A stretch of 64,000 bases of DNA from CAVPGP01 sp963718065 (lineage in GTDB: Bacteria; Actinomycetota; Thermoleophilia; Gaiellales; Gaiellaceae). The translations under genes were made by a program, and so were the position numbers. The notes beneath the pieces are model-generated. The model did not search any database, had not been told where the DNA came from, and worked only from the letters and a program-made list of their open reading frames with translations. Positions 11,254 to 22,574 of the stretch are shown in pieces. The stretch spans positions 128,849 to 192,848 of the forward strand of contig CAVQYE010000012.1 of NCBI GenBank assembly GCA_963718065.1. Reading direction: 5' to 3'. The first letter of the stretch is position 1. Every line of letters begins with the position of its first letter.

Positions 11254-12781
11254 CTAGCCGAGCCGCAGCTCGTCGTCGGCCTGCTCGATCACGAGCGCGT
11301 CGTGCGTCGCGCAGAGCACCGCGGCGCCCGTGCTCGCGCGCCAGCCGCGCGAGCAGCCCCGCCATCGCCACGGCGTTGGCGCCGTCGAGGCGGGAGGTGG
11401 GCTCGTCGGCGAGCAGGAGCCGCGGCCGGGAGACGACCGCCCGCGCGATCGCGACGCGCTCTCGCTCGCCCGGCCGAGAGCCGCGAGACGCGCTGCTCGG
11501 CGCGGTCGGCGAGGCCGAGCGTCTCGAGGAGCTCGAGCGCTCCCTCGGGGCCGAGACCGCGGACGGCGAGCGCGAGCTCGACGTTCTCGCGGGCGGCAGA
11601 GAAACGGGACGAGCCCCGGCTGCTGGCCGACGAAGCCCACGAGCCGGCGGCGCAGCTCCGCCCGCCCGGTGCGGTCGAGCCCCGCCAGCGCTGTGCCGTC
11701 GAGGACGACGTCGCCGGCGTCGGGAAGCTCGAGCCCCGCGATGATCTGCAGCAGCGTCGTCTTGCCCGAGCCCGACGGACCCGTGACCGCATAGAGGCGA
11801 CCGGCCTCGAACACGGCGTCGAGCTGCGCGAAGACCGGGTTCGCGCCGTACGCCTTCGCGAGGCCACGCGCACCTCGGCGACCACGCCGGCAGCGGCGGC
11901 TCAGGTGCTGCGTCGACGGGCACGACCGGCGCGGGCGCCTCCGCTCGCAGGCCCGTCGCGGTGACGACGATCCGTCCCTCCTCCAGCGAGGCGGTCGCAT
12001 GCGAGGCAATGCCGGCGCGGGCGAGGAGCTCCTCGGGGAGGCGGAGCCAGCCGCCGCGGCCGACGACGATCGTGTCGGAGACGCCGCCCTCGCGTGCCCA
12101 CTCCTCGGCGACGCGGCCGTCCCGGATGCGGACGATCCGGTCGGCGATGGAGGCCGACTCCGGGTCGTGGCTGACGATCACGGTCGTACAGCCCTCGTCG
12201 CGTGCGAGGTCGCCGATCAGCCTGTACACGGCGTCTGCGTTCGCCGCATCGAGCTCGCCGGTCGGCTCGTCGGCCAGCAAGAGGCGAGGGCGGTGCGCGA
12301 GCGCGGCGCACACGGCGACGCGCTGCTGCTCGCCGCCCGAGAGCTCCGCGGGGCGACGATCGCGCTTGTCGGCGAGCCCGACGCGCTCCAGCAGCTCGTC
12401 GGCTCGGCGCAGGCGAGCCTCGCGCGGCTCGCCGCGCAGGCCGAGCTGGAGCGCGACGAGGTCCCGCGCCGTCAGCTCGGCGGCGAGCGCGCGCGCGTAG
12501 TGCTGGTCGGCGTAGCCGAGCGTCCGGGTGCGATACGCCGAGAGGTTGCGGGCGTCGAGCTTCGCCACGTCCCGGCCGAAGACGCGCACGATCCCGGCCG
12601 ACGGCCGGTCGAGCCCGGCCAGGATCCGCAGGAAGGACGTCTTGCCCGAGCCGCTCGGGCCGAGCACCGTCACGACCTCACGCTCCTCGACTGCCAGGGA
12701 CAGCCCCTGCAGCGCGGCCGCGTCGCCCTCCGGCGTCGAGTGGACGCGGAAGAGATCGCGGATCTCGACGGCGGCCGTCAC
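11254..12781 (-). CDS. Double ABC transporter ATP-binding protein (frameshifted in second domain)
   Basis: Powers the FtsX-type permease encoded just upstream. The first nucleotide-binding domain (residues 1-230) is complete: Walker A GPSGSGKTS, signature LSGGEQQRV, Walker B LLLADEPTGELD, H-loop IVSHDPE. The second domain begins near residue 300 with GPSGSGKTTLLQIIAGLELP and ends in LLLADEPTSRLD and VLCATHDALVIEQADDELRLG. It is spread over three frames, with shifts near 11880, 11600, 11470 and 11340. The total length of 1,528 nt is again one base over a multiple of three, giving about 508 residues. The GTG start overlaps the permease stop (GTGA). MacB/LolD-like proteins usually carry one such domain, so the internal fusion of two is less common. 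Confidence 0.85.
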
Positions 12782-15700
12782 GCGCCCGCCTCCGAGACGC
12801 GGCCGACCTCTCGGCCGCGGAACGCGGCGCGGGTCGCGAGCACGACGGTGGCCCAGGCCAGCAGCGCGTAGCCGAGCACGCCGGCGAGGACGAGCGGGCC
12901 GTCGAGCACGAGGCGGAGCGGCGGCTCAGGCGCACCCGCGTTCGCCGTCAGCGTCACGAGGTCGGTGACGAGCGCGCTCAGCACCAGGCCGGTGAGAAGG
13001 CCGCCGGCGAGGCCGGTCGCGGCGACGACGAGGGTGCGCAGCCGCAGATGCCGCCGCAGCTGGGCCGGTGTCGCACCCTGCGCTTCGAGGTCGCGGAGCT
13101 CACCGTTCTCGTCGCGCAGGTCGGAGACGAGCCCGAGCAGCAGGCCGACAATCGCCAGCAAGAGTGCGACGAGCGCCGTGCCCGCGAGCGTGAGCAGCGC
13201 GCCGCGCGAGAGCGGGTCGGCGCGCAGGCGGGACTCGAGGTCCGACCGCGTCTGCACCGACAGGACGTCGAACGGCGTTCGCGCGAGCGCCGCGCGGTCG
13301 ACGTGACCGTCAAGCCAGATCTCGTTCGTGACGCCGAGTCCCGGGAAGGCGGTGTTCAACGCGGTCGAGAGCGTGTCGCGATCCACGACGACGACCTCGG
13401 AGCCGGTGACGGACGGAAAGTGGCGGACGACGCCGGCGACACGCACCGTCAGCGGCTCGCCCTCGACCTGCACCGGGACAAGGCCGTTGTTCGCGGCCGC
13501 AGCGAGCGTGGGCGAGACGAGCGCGCGGACCGGCTGTCCGTCGGTCGGCTGACGCGCGCGGATTCCGCCGACGAGGTCCGTCGTCAGCTGGTAGCGGACG
13601 ACCGGCCCTGTCAGCGCGGCGCCCTCGCCGGCGCGCCACGTTTGCCAGGGCACGTCGAGCGACGAGCCGTCGACGGCGAGCGAGCGGATGCGCATCGTGC
13701 CGGTGCTGACGGGCTGCAGGCCCGTGCCGGCGTTCGCGGTCAGCCGTCCGTTGTTCAGCTGGTCGAAGGCGAGCGCGACGAGCTTTCCGCCTCGCACGCC
13801 GGCGGGCAGCCGGACCGAGAGCCGGGTGTCGCGGCCGGAGGTTGCGCCGAGGCGGAGGTACGCGAACTCGCCGCGCGGCGACGAGATGACCGCACGGACG
13901 GCGATGTTCGTCCCGGTCACGTTCGCTCGCAGTTCGAGCTCCTGCGCCCCGTTCGGAATCGGGACGCCGCGCATCGTGGTGTCGCCGGCGGGCCGGATCG
14001 AGCGCGCGAGCCCGTCGATCGAGCGGGAGGAGAAGTCGCTGCGCCAGCCGCCGACCTTGGGCAGCGCTGCCGCGGGAATCCCGAGCAGCGTCACGCTGGG
14101 CGCGCCCGCGAGCCGGCCGGCATCTCCGGCAAGGCGCAGCACCGGCGTCGCGCGGTCGGCGAGCTTGCCGTACTGCGCCGCGCCGGCCGCCTGCGGGATC
14201 GTCACGAGCTGCGAGAGATCCTCTTGCAGCACCGCGTCCGCAGGCACCGCGAACGCGGCCTGATCCGTCTGCCCGCGGTCGAGCGTCAGCCGGTAGGTCG
14301 CCGCGAAGAGAGCCATGCCGAGGCTGACGACGAGGAAGGTCGCCGCGACAGCCGCGTGGCCCGGGTTGCGCGCGAGCGAGAGCGCGGCGAGGCGGGCCGA
14401 GACCGGCCCGCGCCTGCCCAGCCGCTCGGCCGCCCGGAGCAGCGGCACGAGCCCGCGCGCGGTGAGGATCGCGGCGACGAAGGCGATCAGGGCGGGGAGA
14501 AGGAGCAGGAAGGTGCCGGTACCGCCTCCCGCGGCGAGCGAAGCCGCATCCGCATGGCCGCGTGTCAGTCCGACGACGATCGCGAGCAGCGCGCCGAGCG
14601 CGGCCACGTCGAGCGCCGAGAGCGAGAAGCCCGCGAGCCGCAGCGCGGGCGAGCGCATCGCGCCGAAGAGGAGCAACGTCGCGGCGGTGGCGAGCGCGAC
14701 GGCCAGCACGACGCCGCGGCCGGAGACGACCGAGTGCCGCAGGATGTCGCCCGCCGGCGATCCGGCGCGGCCCGCGATCAGCGCCGCGCCCGTTGCGCCG
14801 ACGAGCCAGCCGAGCAGTGTCGCGACAGCGGCCACGGCCGCCGCTTCTCCGGTCGAGAAGAGGACGAGCTGCCAGCGCCGGGCGCCGTACCACGAGAGGC
14901 GTTGCCAGGCTGCCTCGACGTCACGACGGAGGCTGCTCGCCGCCAGGATCGTGAAGGCCAGGAGGAGCGTCGCCGCCTCGCCGCCGAGCAGGAGCAGACG
15001 CTGTGCGCCGGCGCGGCTCGTGGCGGCGGCCGCACGCAACGCCGGCACGGGCGCCGTCACGTCGAACGCCTCCGAGTGCGACGCGATCTCCGAGCGGGTG
15101 CGGTCGACGGCGTCGCCGAAGCGGCCGATCGCCCACGGATGAACGTCTCCCGGCAGCACCGGGACGATCCAGGCGTAGCTGCGGAAGAACGTTGCCAGCT
15201 CGGGCGTCTGCGAGAGCTGGCGAACGCCTTCGGCGATCAGGAGCGGCGGCTGGACGGGTGCGTGATACGCAACGGCCGTCGCGATGACCGACGTGTCGGA
15301 GGCGCGCTGGATGAAGCCGGCGAACGGCGCGTCCGGACGGAGCGAGACGGTGCCGACCTCGACGAGCCGCAGGTCCTTCGTGCTCGGCACCGCGCCCGTG
15401 CCGTCGAGCCGCACGACCTCGCAGCGCCGCGTCGGCACGCATGTCCTGGGCAGGCGCCCCGACCGCAGCTGCACCCAGCGGGAGAGCCCGTCGACCGCGC
15501 GCAGGTCGACGAGGTTGCCGTGGATCTGCGCCTCGCGGAAGAGCATCACCGAGACGGGCTCGTGACCGTTCAGCCGTCGCAGCGCGGGCCGGGCGACGCG
15601 GTCGAGCGAGCGCCAGTCGCCCTCGCCGATCCCCTGCGCGCCGAACCACGCGGCCTGCACCGTCCGGTCGCCGATCGGCATCTGCTGCGTCGCCTGGGCC

Positions 15701-15861
15701 AGCGCGCGGTCGCGCATCACGAGCGAGCCGGCGAGCACCGCGCGCGAGGACGGCTGCGCCGCCAGCACGCCGACGCCGACGAGCGCGAGCCGCTCGCCGC
15801 GATGGGTGAGGCGAGTCCAGACGAGCTGCAGCGGGTAGCTCAGGCGCCGCAGCCCGCTCAT
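12778..15861 (-). CDS. FtsX/MacB-like ABC transporter permease, large
   Basis: About 1,027 residues, with an N-terminal membrane anchor followed by a large extracytoplasmic region, a block of membrane helices in the middle (about residues 290-500), a second extracytoplasmic domain, and C-terminal helices (about 880-1020, for example LLAIVGLLLGLVSDL). The FtsX hallmark ELRDLEAQGATPAQLRR sits between the last helices. Such permeases act on lipids, lipoproteins or antimicrobial peptides, or transmit force to cell-wall hydrolases; the substrate here is unknown. The true start is ATG 15861, which overlaps the LysR stop as ATGA. The longer open frame into the LysR gene is a result of a frameshift in that gene. 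The 3' end overlaps the ATPase start. Confidence 0.85.
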   Translation of the reverse strand: MSGLRRLSYPLQLVWTRLTHRGERLALVGVGVLAAQPSSRAVLAGSLVMRDRALAQATQQMPIGDRTVQAAWFGAQGIGEGDWRSLDRVARPALRRLNGHEPVSVMLFREAQIHGNLVDLRAVDGLSRWVQLRSGRLPRTCVPTRRCEVVRLDGTGAVPSTKDLRLVEVGTVSLRPDAPFAGFIQRASDTSVIATAVAYHAPVQPPLLIAEGVRQLSQTPELATFFRSYAWIVPVLPGDVHPWAIGRFGDAVDRTRSEIASHSEAFDVTAPVPALRAAAATSRAGAQRLLLLGGEAATLLLAFTILAASSLRRDVEAAWQRLSWYGARRWQLVLFSTGEAAAVAAVATLLGWLVGATGAALIAGRAGSPAGDILRHSVVSGRGVVLAVALATAATLLLFGAMRSPALRLAGFSLSALDVAALGALLAIVVGLTRGHADAASLAAGGGTGTFLLLLPALIAFVAAILTARGLVPLLRAAERLGRRGPVSARLAALSLARNPGHAAVAATFLVVSLGMALFAATYRLTLDRGQTDQAAFAVPADAVLQEDLSQLVTIPQAAGAAQYGKLADRATPVLRLAGDAGRLAGAPSVTLLGIPAAALPKVGGWRSDFSSRSIDGLARSIRPAGDTTMRGVPIPNGAQELELRANVTGTNIAVRAVISSPRGEFAYLRLGATSGRDTRLSVRLPAGVRGGKLVALAFDQLNNGRLTANAGTGLQPVSTGTMRIRSLAVDGSSLDVPWQTWRAGEGAALTGPVVRYQLTTDLVGGIRARQPTDGQPVRALVSPTLAAAANNGLVPVQVEGEPLTVRVAGVVRHFPSVTGSEVVVVDRDTLSTALNTAFPGLGVTNEIWLDGHVDRAALARTPFDVLSVQTRSDLESRLRADPLSRGALLTLAGTALVALLLAIVGLLLGLVSDLRDENGELRDLEAQGATPAQLRRHLRLRTLVVAATGLAGGLLTGLVLSALVTDLVTLTANAGAPEPPLRLVLDGPLVLAGVLGYALLAWATVVLATRAAFRGREVGRVSEAGA

Positions 15862-16803
15862 GCGATCCGCGCCACCTGGTCGTCGTGAGTGAGCTCCGCG
15901 CAGACCTGCTCTGCGATCTCGACGAACGCGAGCGCCGGCGCGGCGAGCGCGCGGTCCCGGTGCCACGTCAGGGCAAGCGTGCGGGGCGGGATGCCAGGTA
16001 GCGGCTTCGCGACAGTGAGCGGGTCGCGCGGATCGGCGGCGAGCCCCGGCACGATCGCGGCGCCGATGCCGGCTGCCGACGAGAGCCTGCACCGTGGCGT
16101 TGACATCGGAGCGAAAGACGACCGTCGGCTCGGCGCCGCGCGCCTGCAGCTGCGCCTCGACCCGGCGGAGCCCTCGGCATTGCGAGTGCGCGATCAACGG
16201 CAGGGAGCCGATCTCCTTCAGCGTCGGCACGCCCTTTTTGCGGGCGATCGGCGATCCGGCTGCGACGACGAGCACGTACGGGTCGACGAGCAGCTCCTGC
16301 GCCTCGAACGGGCCGTCGGGCACCGGCAGCTCGACGAAGGCGAGGTCGAGCTCGCCGCGCTCGACGAGGCTGTAGAGGGCGAGGTCGCTCGTCGACTCGG
16401 ACGGGCGGACGGCGACGTCGGGCCAGGCCGGCGCCCAGCGCTGCATCAGCTGCGGCAGGATGCGCACGCCCACGGATTGCGTGATCCCGACGCGGAGCGC
16501 TCCGAGCGTGCCCGAGTCGAGCGCGCCGATGTCAGCCTGAGCGGCCTTCAGCCGGGCGCGAATCGCCTGGGCGTGACCGAGCAGGAGCTCGCCCGCCTCC
16601 GTGAGCCGCACCGGGCCCGGCCCGCGCGACCGCTCGACGAGTCGCTTGCCGACCGCGCGCTCGAGCGCCGCGATCTGCTGCGAGACAGCCGACTGCACGA
16701 ACCCCAGCGCGTCGGCCGCCTTGCGGAACGACCCCTCGCGGGCAACTGCCTCGAGCGCCGAGAGGTGCCGCAGCTCGACGTCGTACCATTGATCGCTCGC
16801 CAT
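15858..16803 (-). CDS. LysR-type transcriptional regulator (one frameshift)
   Basis: About 314 residues. The N-terminal winged HTH is canonical (ELRHLSALEAVAREGSF, KAADALGFVQSAVSQQIAALE), and the substrate-binding domain follows (TLGALRVGITQSVG, GELDLAFVELP). A shift near 16090 moves the C-terminus (LSSAAGIGAAIVPGL, ending DDQVARIA) to another frame. The length of 946 nt equals 315 codons plus one base. It is read first in the same direction as the permease and ATPase and overlaps the permease start, so it is probably cotranscribed with them. Most LysR regulators are divergent from their target. The inducer is unknown. Confidence 0.85.
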
Positions 16804-16851
16804 GATCAGCGGGAACTTTAACGACAGCGCAGCTGATCGCCAACCCCAATC

Positions 16852-16876
16852 CGTACCTGGTTCCGTACCAGGTACG
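16852..16876. repeat. Hairpin A: perfect 10-bp inverted repeat
   Basis: CGTACCTGGT (16852-16861) and its exact complement ACCAGGTACG (16867-16876) are separated by 5 nt. Its arms are identical to those of a second hairpin 79 bp away. It lies in the gap between the LysR start and the PilB-like gene stop. Confidence 0.85.
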
Positions 16877-16890
16877 AGTACAACGCCGGC

Positions 16891-16920
16891 ACCCCGTTTT
16901 GCGGGGCTTTCTCGCTTTCG
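16891..16920 (+). terminator. Terminator-like stem between the two hairpins
   Basis: CCCCG (16892-16896) pairs with CGGGG (16902-16906) around a TTTTG loop, and CTTTCTCGCTTT follows. As a terminator it would act on plus-strand transcripts, yet no plus-strand gene ends here. Its role is therefore unclear and it may belong to the repeat element. Confidence 0.35.
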
Positions 16921-16930
16921 GCCAACAATT

Positions 16931-16955
16931 CGTACCTGGTACACGACCAGGTACG
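16931..16955. repeat. Hairpin B: second copy of the 10-bp inverted repeat
   Basis: CGTACCTGGT (16931-16940) and ACCAGGTACG (16946-16955) have a 5-nt loop (ACACG). Arms match hairpin A base for base while the loops differ (TCCGT versus ACACG). This suggests selection on the stem. It ends 13 bp past the stop of the PilB-like gene. Confidence 0.85.
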
Positions 16956-16968
16956 GGAGGTGCGGCGC

Positions 16969-18654
<1,686 letters not shown>

Positions 18655-18834
18655 CCCTCGCTCTATCGGCGCACCCGGACGCGGTCATGAGCGGCAAACC
18701 GGAGCGGCCGCCGCGGGACAAACGCCCATTCGGCCCTCGCTTTCGCCCCTGAAGCCTCCCCCGAAAAGGGGTACCGCCACTGTGTGATTCGACCGAACCT
18801 GTAAGTGGCCCCGCCGAGCGGCGGGACTGCGGCG

Positions 18835-21516
18835 ATGCAGGACCTGAATCTTCTCTCATCGGCCGAGTTGCCCGACGCGTCGGGACCTCTGCCCCTGGAG
18901 CTGATTTCCGAGGCTGGGCCTGCCTCGGACTCGTACCGCCGGCTCGCGCATGTCTTCCACGAGGTGCTCTCGGAGCAGTCCCTCGACAGCCTGCTCGAGC
19001 GGATCGCCGACACGCTCAGCGATCTGATCCCCCACGACTCGCTGACGATCTACGAGGCCGACGACACGCAGCGCCTGCTGAAGCCCGTGCTGGCGCGCGA
19101 TCCGTGGGCCGACAAGATCATGGCCTCCTCTTCGAAGTACGGCGAGGGCATCACCGGCTGGGCGGTCCAGCATCGCGAGCCGGTGCTCGCGAATCAGGCG
19201 CACCTCGACCCCCGCGTCAACGTCGTCCCGGGCACGCCAGCCGACGAGCCCGAGGCGCTCATCTGTGTGCCGCTCATCGCCCGTGGCCAGCTGAAGGGCG
19301 CCCTGAACATCTACCGGCTCGGCGAAGAGGCTCGCTTCAATGGCGAGGAGCTCGAGCTCGCGCAGCTCTTCGGCGATGCCGCGGCACTCGCGCTCGACAA
19401 CGCTCAGGTCAAGGCGCGGCTCGAGCACCAGGCGTCGACCGACTCGCTGACCGGCCTCTACAACCACCGGACCTTCCACGAGCGCCTCCGCGCGGAGCTG
19501 ACCCGCGCGAGCCGCACGTCCGATCACGTCGCGCTGCTGATGTTCGACATCGACGACTTCAAGCGCCTCAACGACGTGCACGGCCATGCGACCGGCGACG
19601 AGGTGCTGATCGCCATCGCCGAGCTCGCGCGCGGCCTGATGCGCGACTCCGATGTCGTGTGCCGCGTCGGCGGCGAGGAGTTCGCCGTCGTGATGCCGTC
19701 GTGCAGCGCCGGCGACGCGCTCGGCCTCGCGCGCCGCCTCACCGACGCCCTGGCCGAGGTCGATTTCGAGCCGGTCGGACAGCTGACCATCTCGGTCGGG
19801 ATCTCCCAAGGCCCCGAGCATGCGATGAACCCGCGCGAGCTCTTTGCCTGCGCCGAGGCGGCGATGATGACTGCGAAGGCCCGCGGCAAGAACGTGATCG
19901 TGCTCTTCGACGAGGACTCGATGGAGCGGCCGCTCACGCACTCGCCGGTCCGCGAGGTTGCCCATTTGAAGATGCTCCAGAGCCTCGCGGGCAAGCTCAA
20001 CCGGTTGAACGAGGTCGCCGCGATCGGCGACGCGATCGCCGTCGAGCTGCGGACGCTGATCGATTACCACAACTGCCGTGTCTTCGTGCTCGACGGCGAG
20101 CAGCTCTCGCCTGTCTCGTTCCGCGGGGAGTTCGCGACGACCGACGGCGAGGAGCCAAAGCTGTTGCCGGTGCCACTCGGCTTCGGCGTCACCGGCACCG
20201 CGGCCGCGACCGGGCAGTCGCTGCTCCTGAACGACGCTGCGAATGCGGAATTCGCGCAGCAGGTCGAAGGCACCGAGAAGATCGACGAGTCGGTGATCGC
20301 GACCCCGCTCCGCTACGGATCGCGGGTGATCGGCGTGATCCTGATCTCGAAGCTCGGGCTCGACCAGTTCGACGAGGACGACGTGCGGCTGCTCGAGGTG
20401 CTTGCCGGCCACGCGTCGGTCGCGCTCGAGAACGCGCGGCTCTACGAGGCACAGCGCCGCGAGGCCGAGCACGCGCGGGAGACCGCGGAGACGGCCGGTG
20501 CCCTGCTCGAGTTCGGCCGCGAGCTCTCGACCGCGCCGAACCTCGACGAGGTGCTCGCGCGGATCGTCAAGCACTCCAGCTGCATTCTCGGCTCGTCGCG
20601 CACGTCGGTCTGGCTCCAGGAGTGGGACGGCGACGAGATCGCGATGCGCGACTGCTACGGCTACGACGACGACGCCCGCGCCGCCCTCGGCGCGCTGCGC
20701 CTCGCCCCCGAGCACGCGCCGCGCCTGCTGAGCGGCTGTGAGCCGTTCCTGCTCGACGCCGACCTGCTGGCCAGCGTCGTGGAAGAGCCGCAGACCTTCA
20801 AGACGCGGTACGTCGTCGCGCCGCTCTCGATCGAAGGCCGTCCCGGTGCGATCGCGTCGGCGCTCGCCCACGGCGAGGAGCTCCGCTCCGAGAAGCTCGA
20901 GCTGCTCGCCGGGCTCGCCTATCAGGCCAAGCTCGCGATCGACAGCGCGTCCAACTTCGTGACCCTGGAGCGCACCTTTCTCTCGACCGTCGAGGCGCTC
21001 GCGAATGCGCTCGAGGCGAACGACGAGTACACGTCCACACACGCCCGCTGGATCACCGACCGCTCGGTCGAGGTCGGCCGCCGGCTCGGCCTGGAGGGCG
21101 AGGCGCTGAAGCGCGTCGAGCTCGGAGCGCTCTTCCACGACATCGGGAAGATCGGCGTGCCCGCGGCCATCCTTCAGAAGCCGGGCCCGCTGACCGATGA
21201 AGAGCGCGTGATCGTCGAACAGCATCCCGAGCTCGGAGCCCGCATCCTGGCGCCGATCGAGCGGCTCGCAGACGTGCGCGAGATCGTCCGCTCGTGCCAC
21301 GAGCGCTGGGACGGGGCCGGCTACCCGGAGGGCAAGCGCGCCGAGCAGATCCCGCTCGAGTCGCGGATCGTCTTCGTCTGCGACGCCTATCACGCGATGA
21401 CCACCGACCGGCCGTACCGCAGGGCGCTGGCCGAGGACGAGGCGCGCCGGCGGCTCCGTGAGGCGGCAGGCTCTCAGTTCGACCCCGGCGTCGTCGAAGC
21501 ATTTCTCCTGGACTGA
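18835..21516 (+). CDS. GAF-GGDEF-GAF-HD-GYP protein: diguanylate cyclase plus c-di-GMP phosphodiesterase
   Basis: About 893 residues from ATG 18835; GTG 18805 is an alternative start with no clear ribosome site. Order: an N-terminal GAF domain (about 40-195), GGDEF (about 200-370), two further GAF-like domains (about 385-540 and 555-710), and HD-GYP (about 725-893). The cyclase active site is GGEEF, preceded by the inhibitory I-site RDSD with the proper five-residue spacing (RDSDVVCRVGGEEF). The phosphodiesterase has LFHDIGKIG and ERWDGAGYPEG. Both catalytic sites look intact, so the protein may make and break cyclic di-GMP under control of its GAF sensors. It is followed with TGATG overlap by another MshEN protein. 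Confidence 0.93.
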   Translation: MQDLNLLSSAELPDASGPLPLELISEAGPASDSYRRLAHVFHEVLSEQSLDSLLERIADTLSDLIPHDSLTIYEADDTQRLLKPVLARDPWADKIMASSSKYGEGITGWAVQHREPVLANQAHLDPRVNVVPGTPADEPEALICVPLIARGQLKGALNIYRLGEEARFNGEELELAQLFGDAAALALDNAQVKARLEHQASTDSLTGLYNHRTFHERLRAELTRASRTSDHVALLMFDIDDFKRLNDVHGHATGDEVLIAIAELARGLMRDSDVVCRVGGEEFAVVMPSCSAGDALGLARRLTDALAEVDFEPVGQLTISVGISQGPEHAMNPRELFACAEAAMMTAKARGKNVIVLFDEDSMERPLTHSPVREVAHLKMLQSLAGKLNRLNEVAAIGDAIAVELRTLIDYHNCRVFVLDGEQLSPVSFRGEFATTDGEEPKLLPVPLGFGVTGTAAATGQSLLLNDAANAEFAQQVEGTEKIDESVIATPLRYGSRVIGVILISKLGLDQFDEDDVRLLEVLAGHASVALENARLYEAQRREAEHARETAETAGALLEFGRELSTAPNLDEVLARIVKHSSCILGSSRTSVWLQEWDGDEIAMRDCYGYDDDARAALGALRLAPEHAPRLLSGCEPFLLDADLLASVVEEPQTFKTRYVVAPLSIEGRPGAIASALAHGEELRSEKLELLAGLAYQAKLAIDSASNFVTLERTFLSTVEALANALEANDEYTSTHARWITDRSVEVGRRLGLEGEALKRVELGALFHDIGKIGVPAAILQKPGPLTDEERVIVEQHPELGARILAPIERLADVREIVRSCHERWDGAGYPEGKRAEQIPLESRIVFVCDAYHAMTTDRPYRRALAEDEARRRLREAAGSQFDPGVVEAFLLD

Positions 21517-22562
21517 TGGCCGAGCCCGTGCCAGCCGGCGAAGCAGGCGGACCACCGAAGGGGAAGCGCCCGATCGGGTCGCTCTTCGTCGAGAAGGGCA
21601 TGGTCACGCCGGCTCAGCTCGACGAGGCGCTCGAGCGCCAGAAGGGCACCGGCGACAGGCTTGGCGAGGTGCTGGTCGAGCTCGGCTACGTGTCACGCAT
21701 CGAGCTCGCGAGCGCGATCGGCGACCAGCTCGTGGAGCTGCGTCTGCTGCAGGGAGGCTCGGGCCAGCAGGCCGGGGCACCTGCCGCGGCTGCGCCCGCG
21801 GTCGCCGTGCCGGCGGTGCCCGACCGGTCGGCTGAGCTTCAAGCCGAGATCGACCTGCGCGACAAACGACTTGCCAACCAGTCCCAGTCGATCGACGAGC
21901 TGCTCGACAAGGTCAACGCTCTCGAGAAGCTGCTGCGCGAGCAGGCCAAGGCCGAGCCGGATCCGGCGCTCGCGGAGCTCGCGGCGGAGCGCGACACGCT
22001 CCGCGCCCGCGTCGAGGAGCTCGAGCGAGAGCTCGCCGAGGCAGCTGCGGCTCCGGCCCAGTTGCGCGGTACTGACCTCGGCGCCGAACACGAGGGGCTT
22101 CTGGCGGCGATCGCCGAGCACGGCTGGCGCGTGGGTGAGCTCGAGGCAGAGCTCAGTGCGCGCACCGCGGCGGCTGCCCAGCTCCAGACCCGTGTCGAGG
22201 AGCTGCAGATCCTGGTCGCCGAGCGCGAGAGCAGTCTTGCCCGCGAGGCCTCGGCCGCTGCCGCCACCCGCGGCCGCATCGCCGCGCTCGAAGCGCAGCT
22301 GCGCGAGCTCGGGGGCGGGGTGGACGAGACTGGGCCGCACGAGCCGGATCAGTCGGACGAGCCGGCGCCGGCCCTCGGCCATGTGCTCTGCATCTCCGGG
22401 CCGTCCGGCTTCAAGATTCTCGCCGCCGCCGGTGAGCCGCCTGCAGTGGGCGACGCGGTGTCGGTGCCCGGGACGGACGAGGCGTACATCGTGGTGCGGA
22501 TCGGCAGCTCGCCGCTTCCGGACGACACGCGTCCCTGTGCGTTCGTCGAGCCCCCGTCCTAG
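21516..22562 (+). CDS. MshEN-domain coiled-coil protein, putative c-di-GMP effector
   Basis: A 348-residue protein translationally coupled to the GGDEF/HD-GYP gene (TGATG). The N-terminus has a tandem MshEN motif in the exact 24-5-24 arrangement (residues 19-42, spacer 43-47, 48-71; GSLFVEKG and RLGEVLVELG). No ATPase domain follows. There is an Ala/Pro linker, a long Glu/Ala/Leu-rich coiled coil (about 105-260) and a compact C-terminal domain (about 285-348; HVLCISGPSGFKILAAAGE) that I do not recognise. It could be a c-di-GMP-responsive scaffold or an adaptor for the pilus ATPase. The motif is seen in the sequence; the role is inference. Confidence 0.82.
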   Translation: MAEPVPAGEAGGPPKGKRPIGSLFVEKGMVTPAQLDEALERQKGTGDRLGEVLVELGYVSRIELASAIGDQLVELRLLQGGSGQQAGAPAAAAPAVAVPAVPDRSAELQAEIDLRDKRLANQSQSIDELLDKVNALEKLLREQAKAEPDPALAELAAERDTLRARVEELERELAEAAAAPAQLRGTDLGAEHEGLLAAIAEHGWRVGELEAELSARTAAAAQLQTRVEELQILVAERESSLAREASAAAATRGRIAALEAQLRELGGGVDETGPHEPDQSDEPAPALGHVLCISGPSGFKILAAAGEPPAVGDAVSVPGTDEAYIVVRIGSSPLPDDTRPCAFVEPPS

Positions 22563-22574
22563 GAGCCTGGCGCC

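Noticed and set aside
11243..11268. 7-bp stem between the giant gene and the ABC ATPase as a terminator
   Set aside because: Long 12-nt loop, overlap with the ATPase stop and no T-run.
12202..15888. A long plus-strand reading frame of more than 1,200 codons
   Set aside because: It is the antisense of the permease and ABC ATPase. Composition is Arg/Ala/Glu-rich with no fold motifs, a typical shadow in high-GC DNA.
12778..16944. A single 1,388-residue LysR-permease fusion
   Set aside because: The frame joins only because of the indel near 16090. The LysR C-terminus continues in another frame and stops at 15858, and the permease has its own ATG at 15861.
18856..21555. A minus-strand frame of about 900 codons opposite the GGDEF/HD-GYP gene
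   Set aside because: Antisense shadow. The plus strand has complete catalytic motifs.
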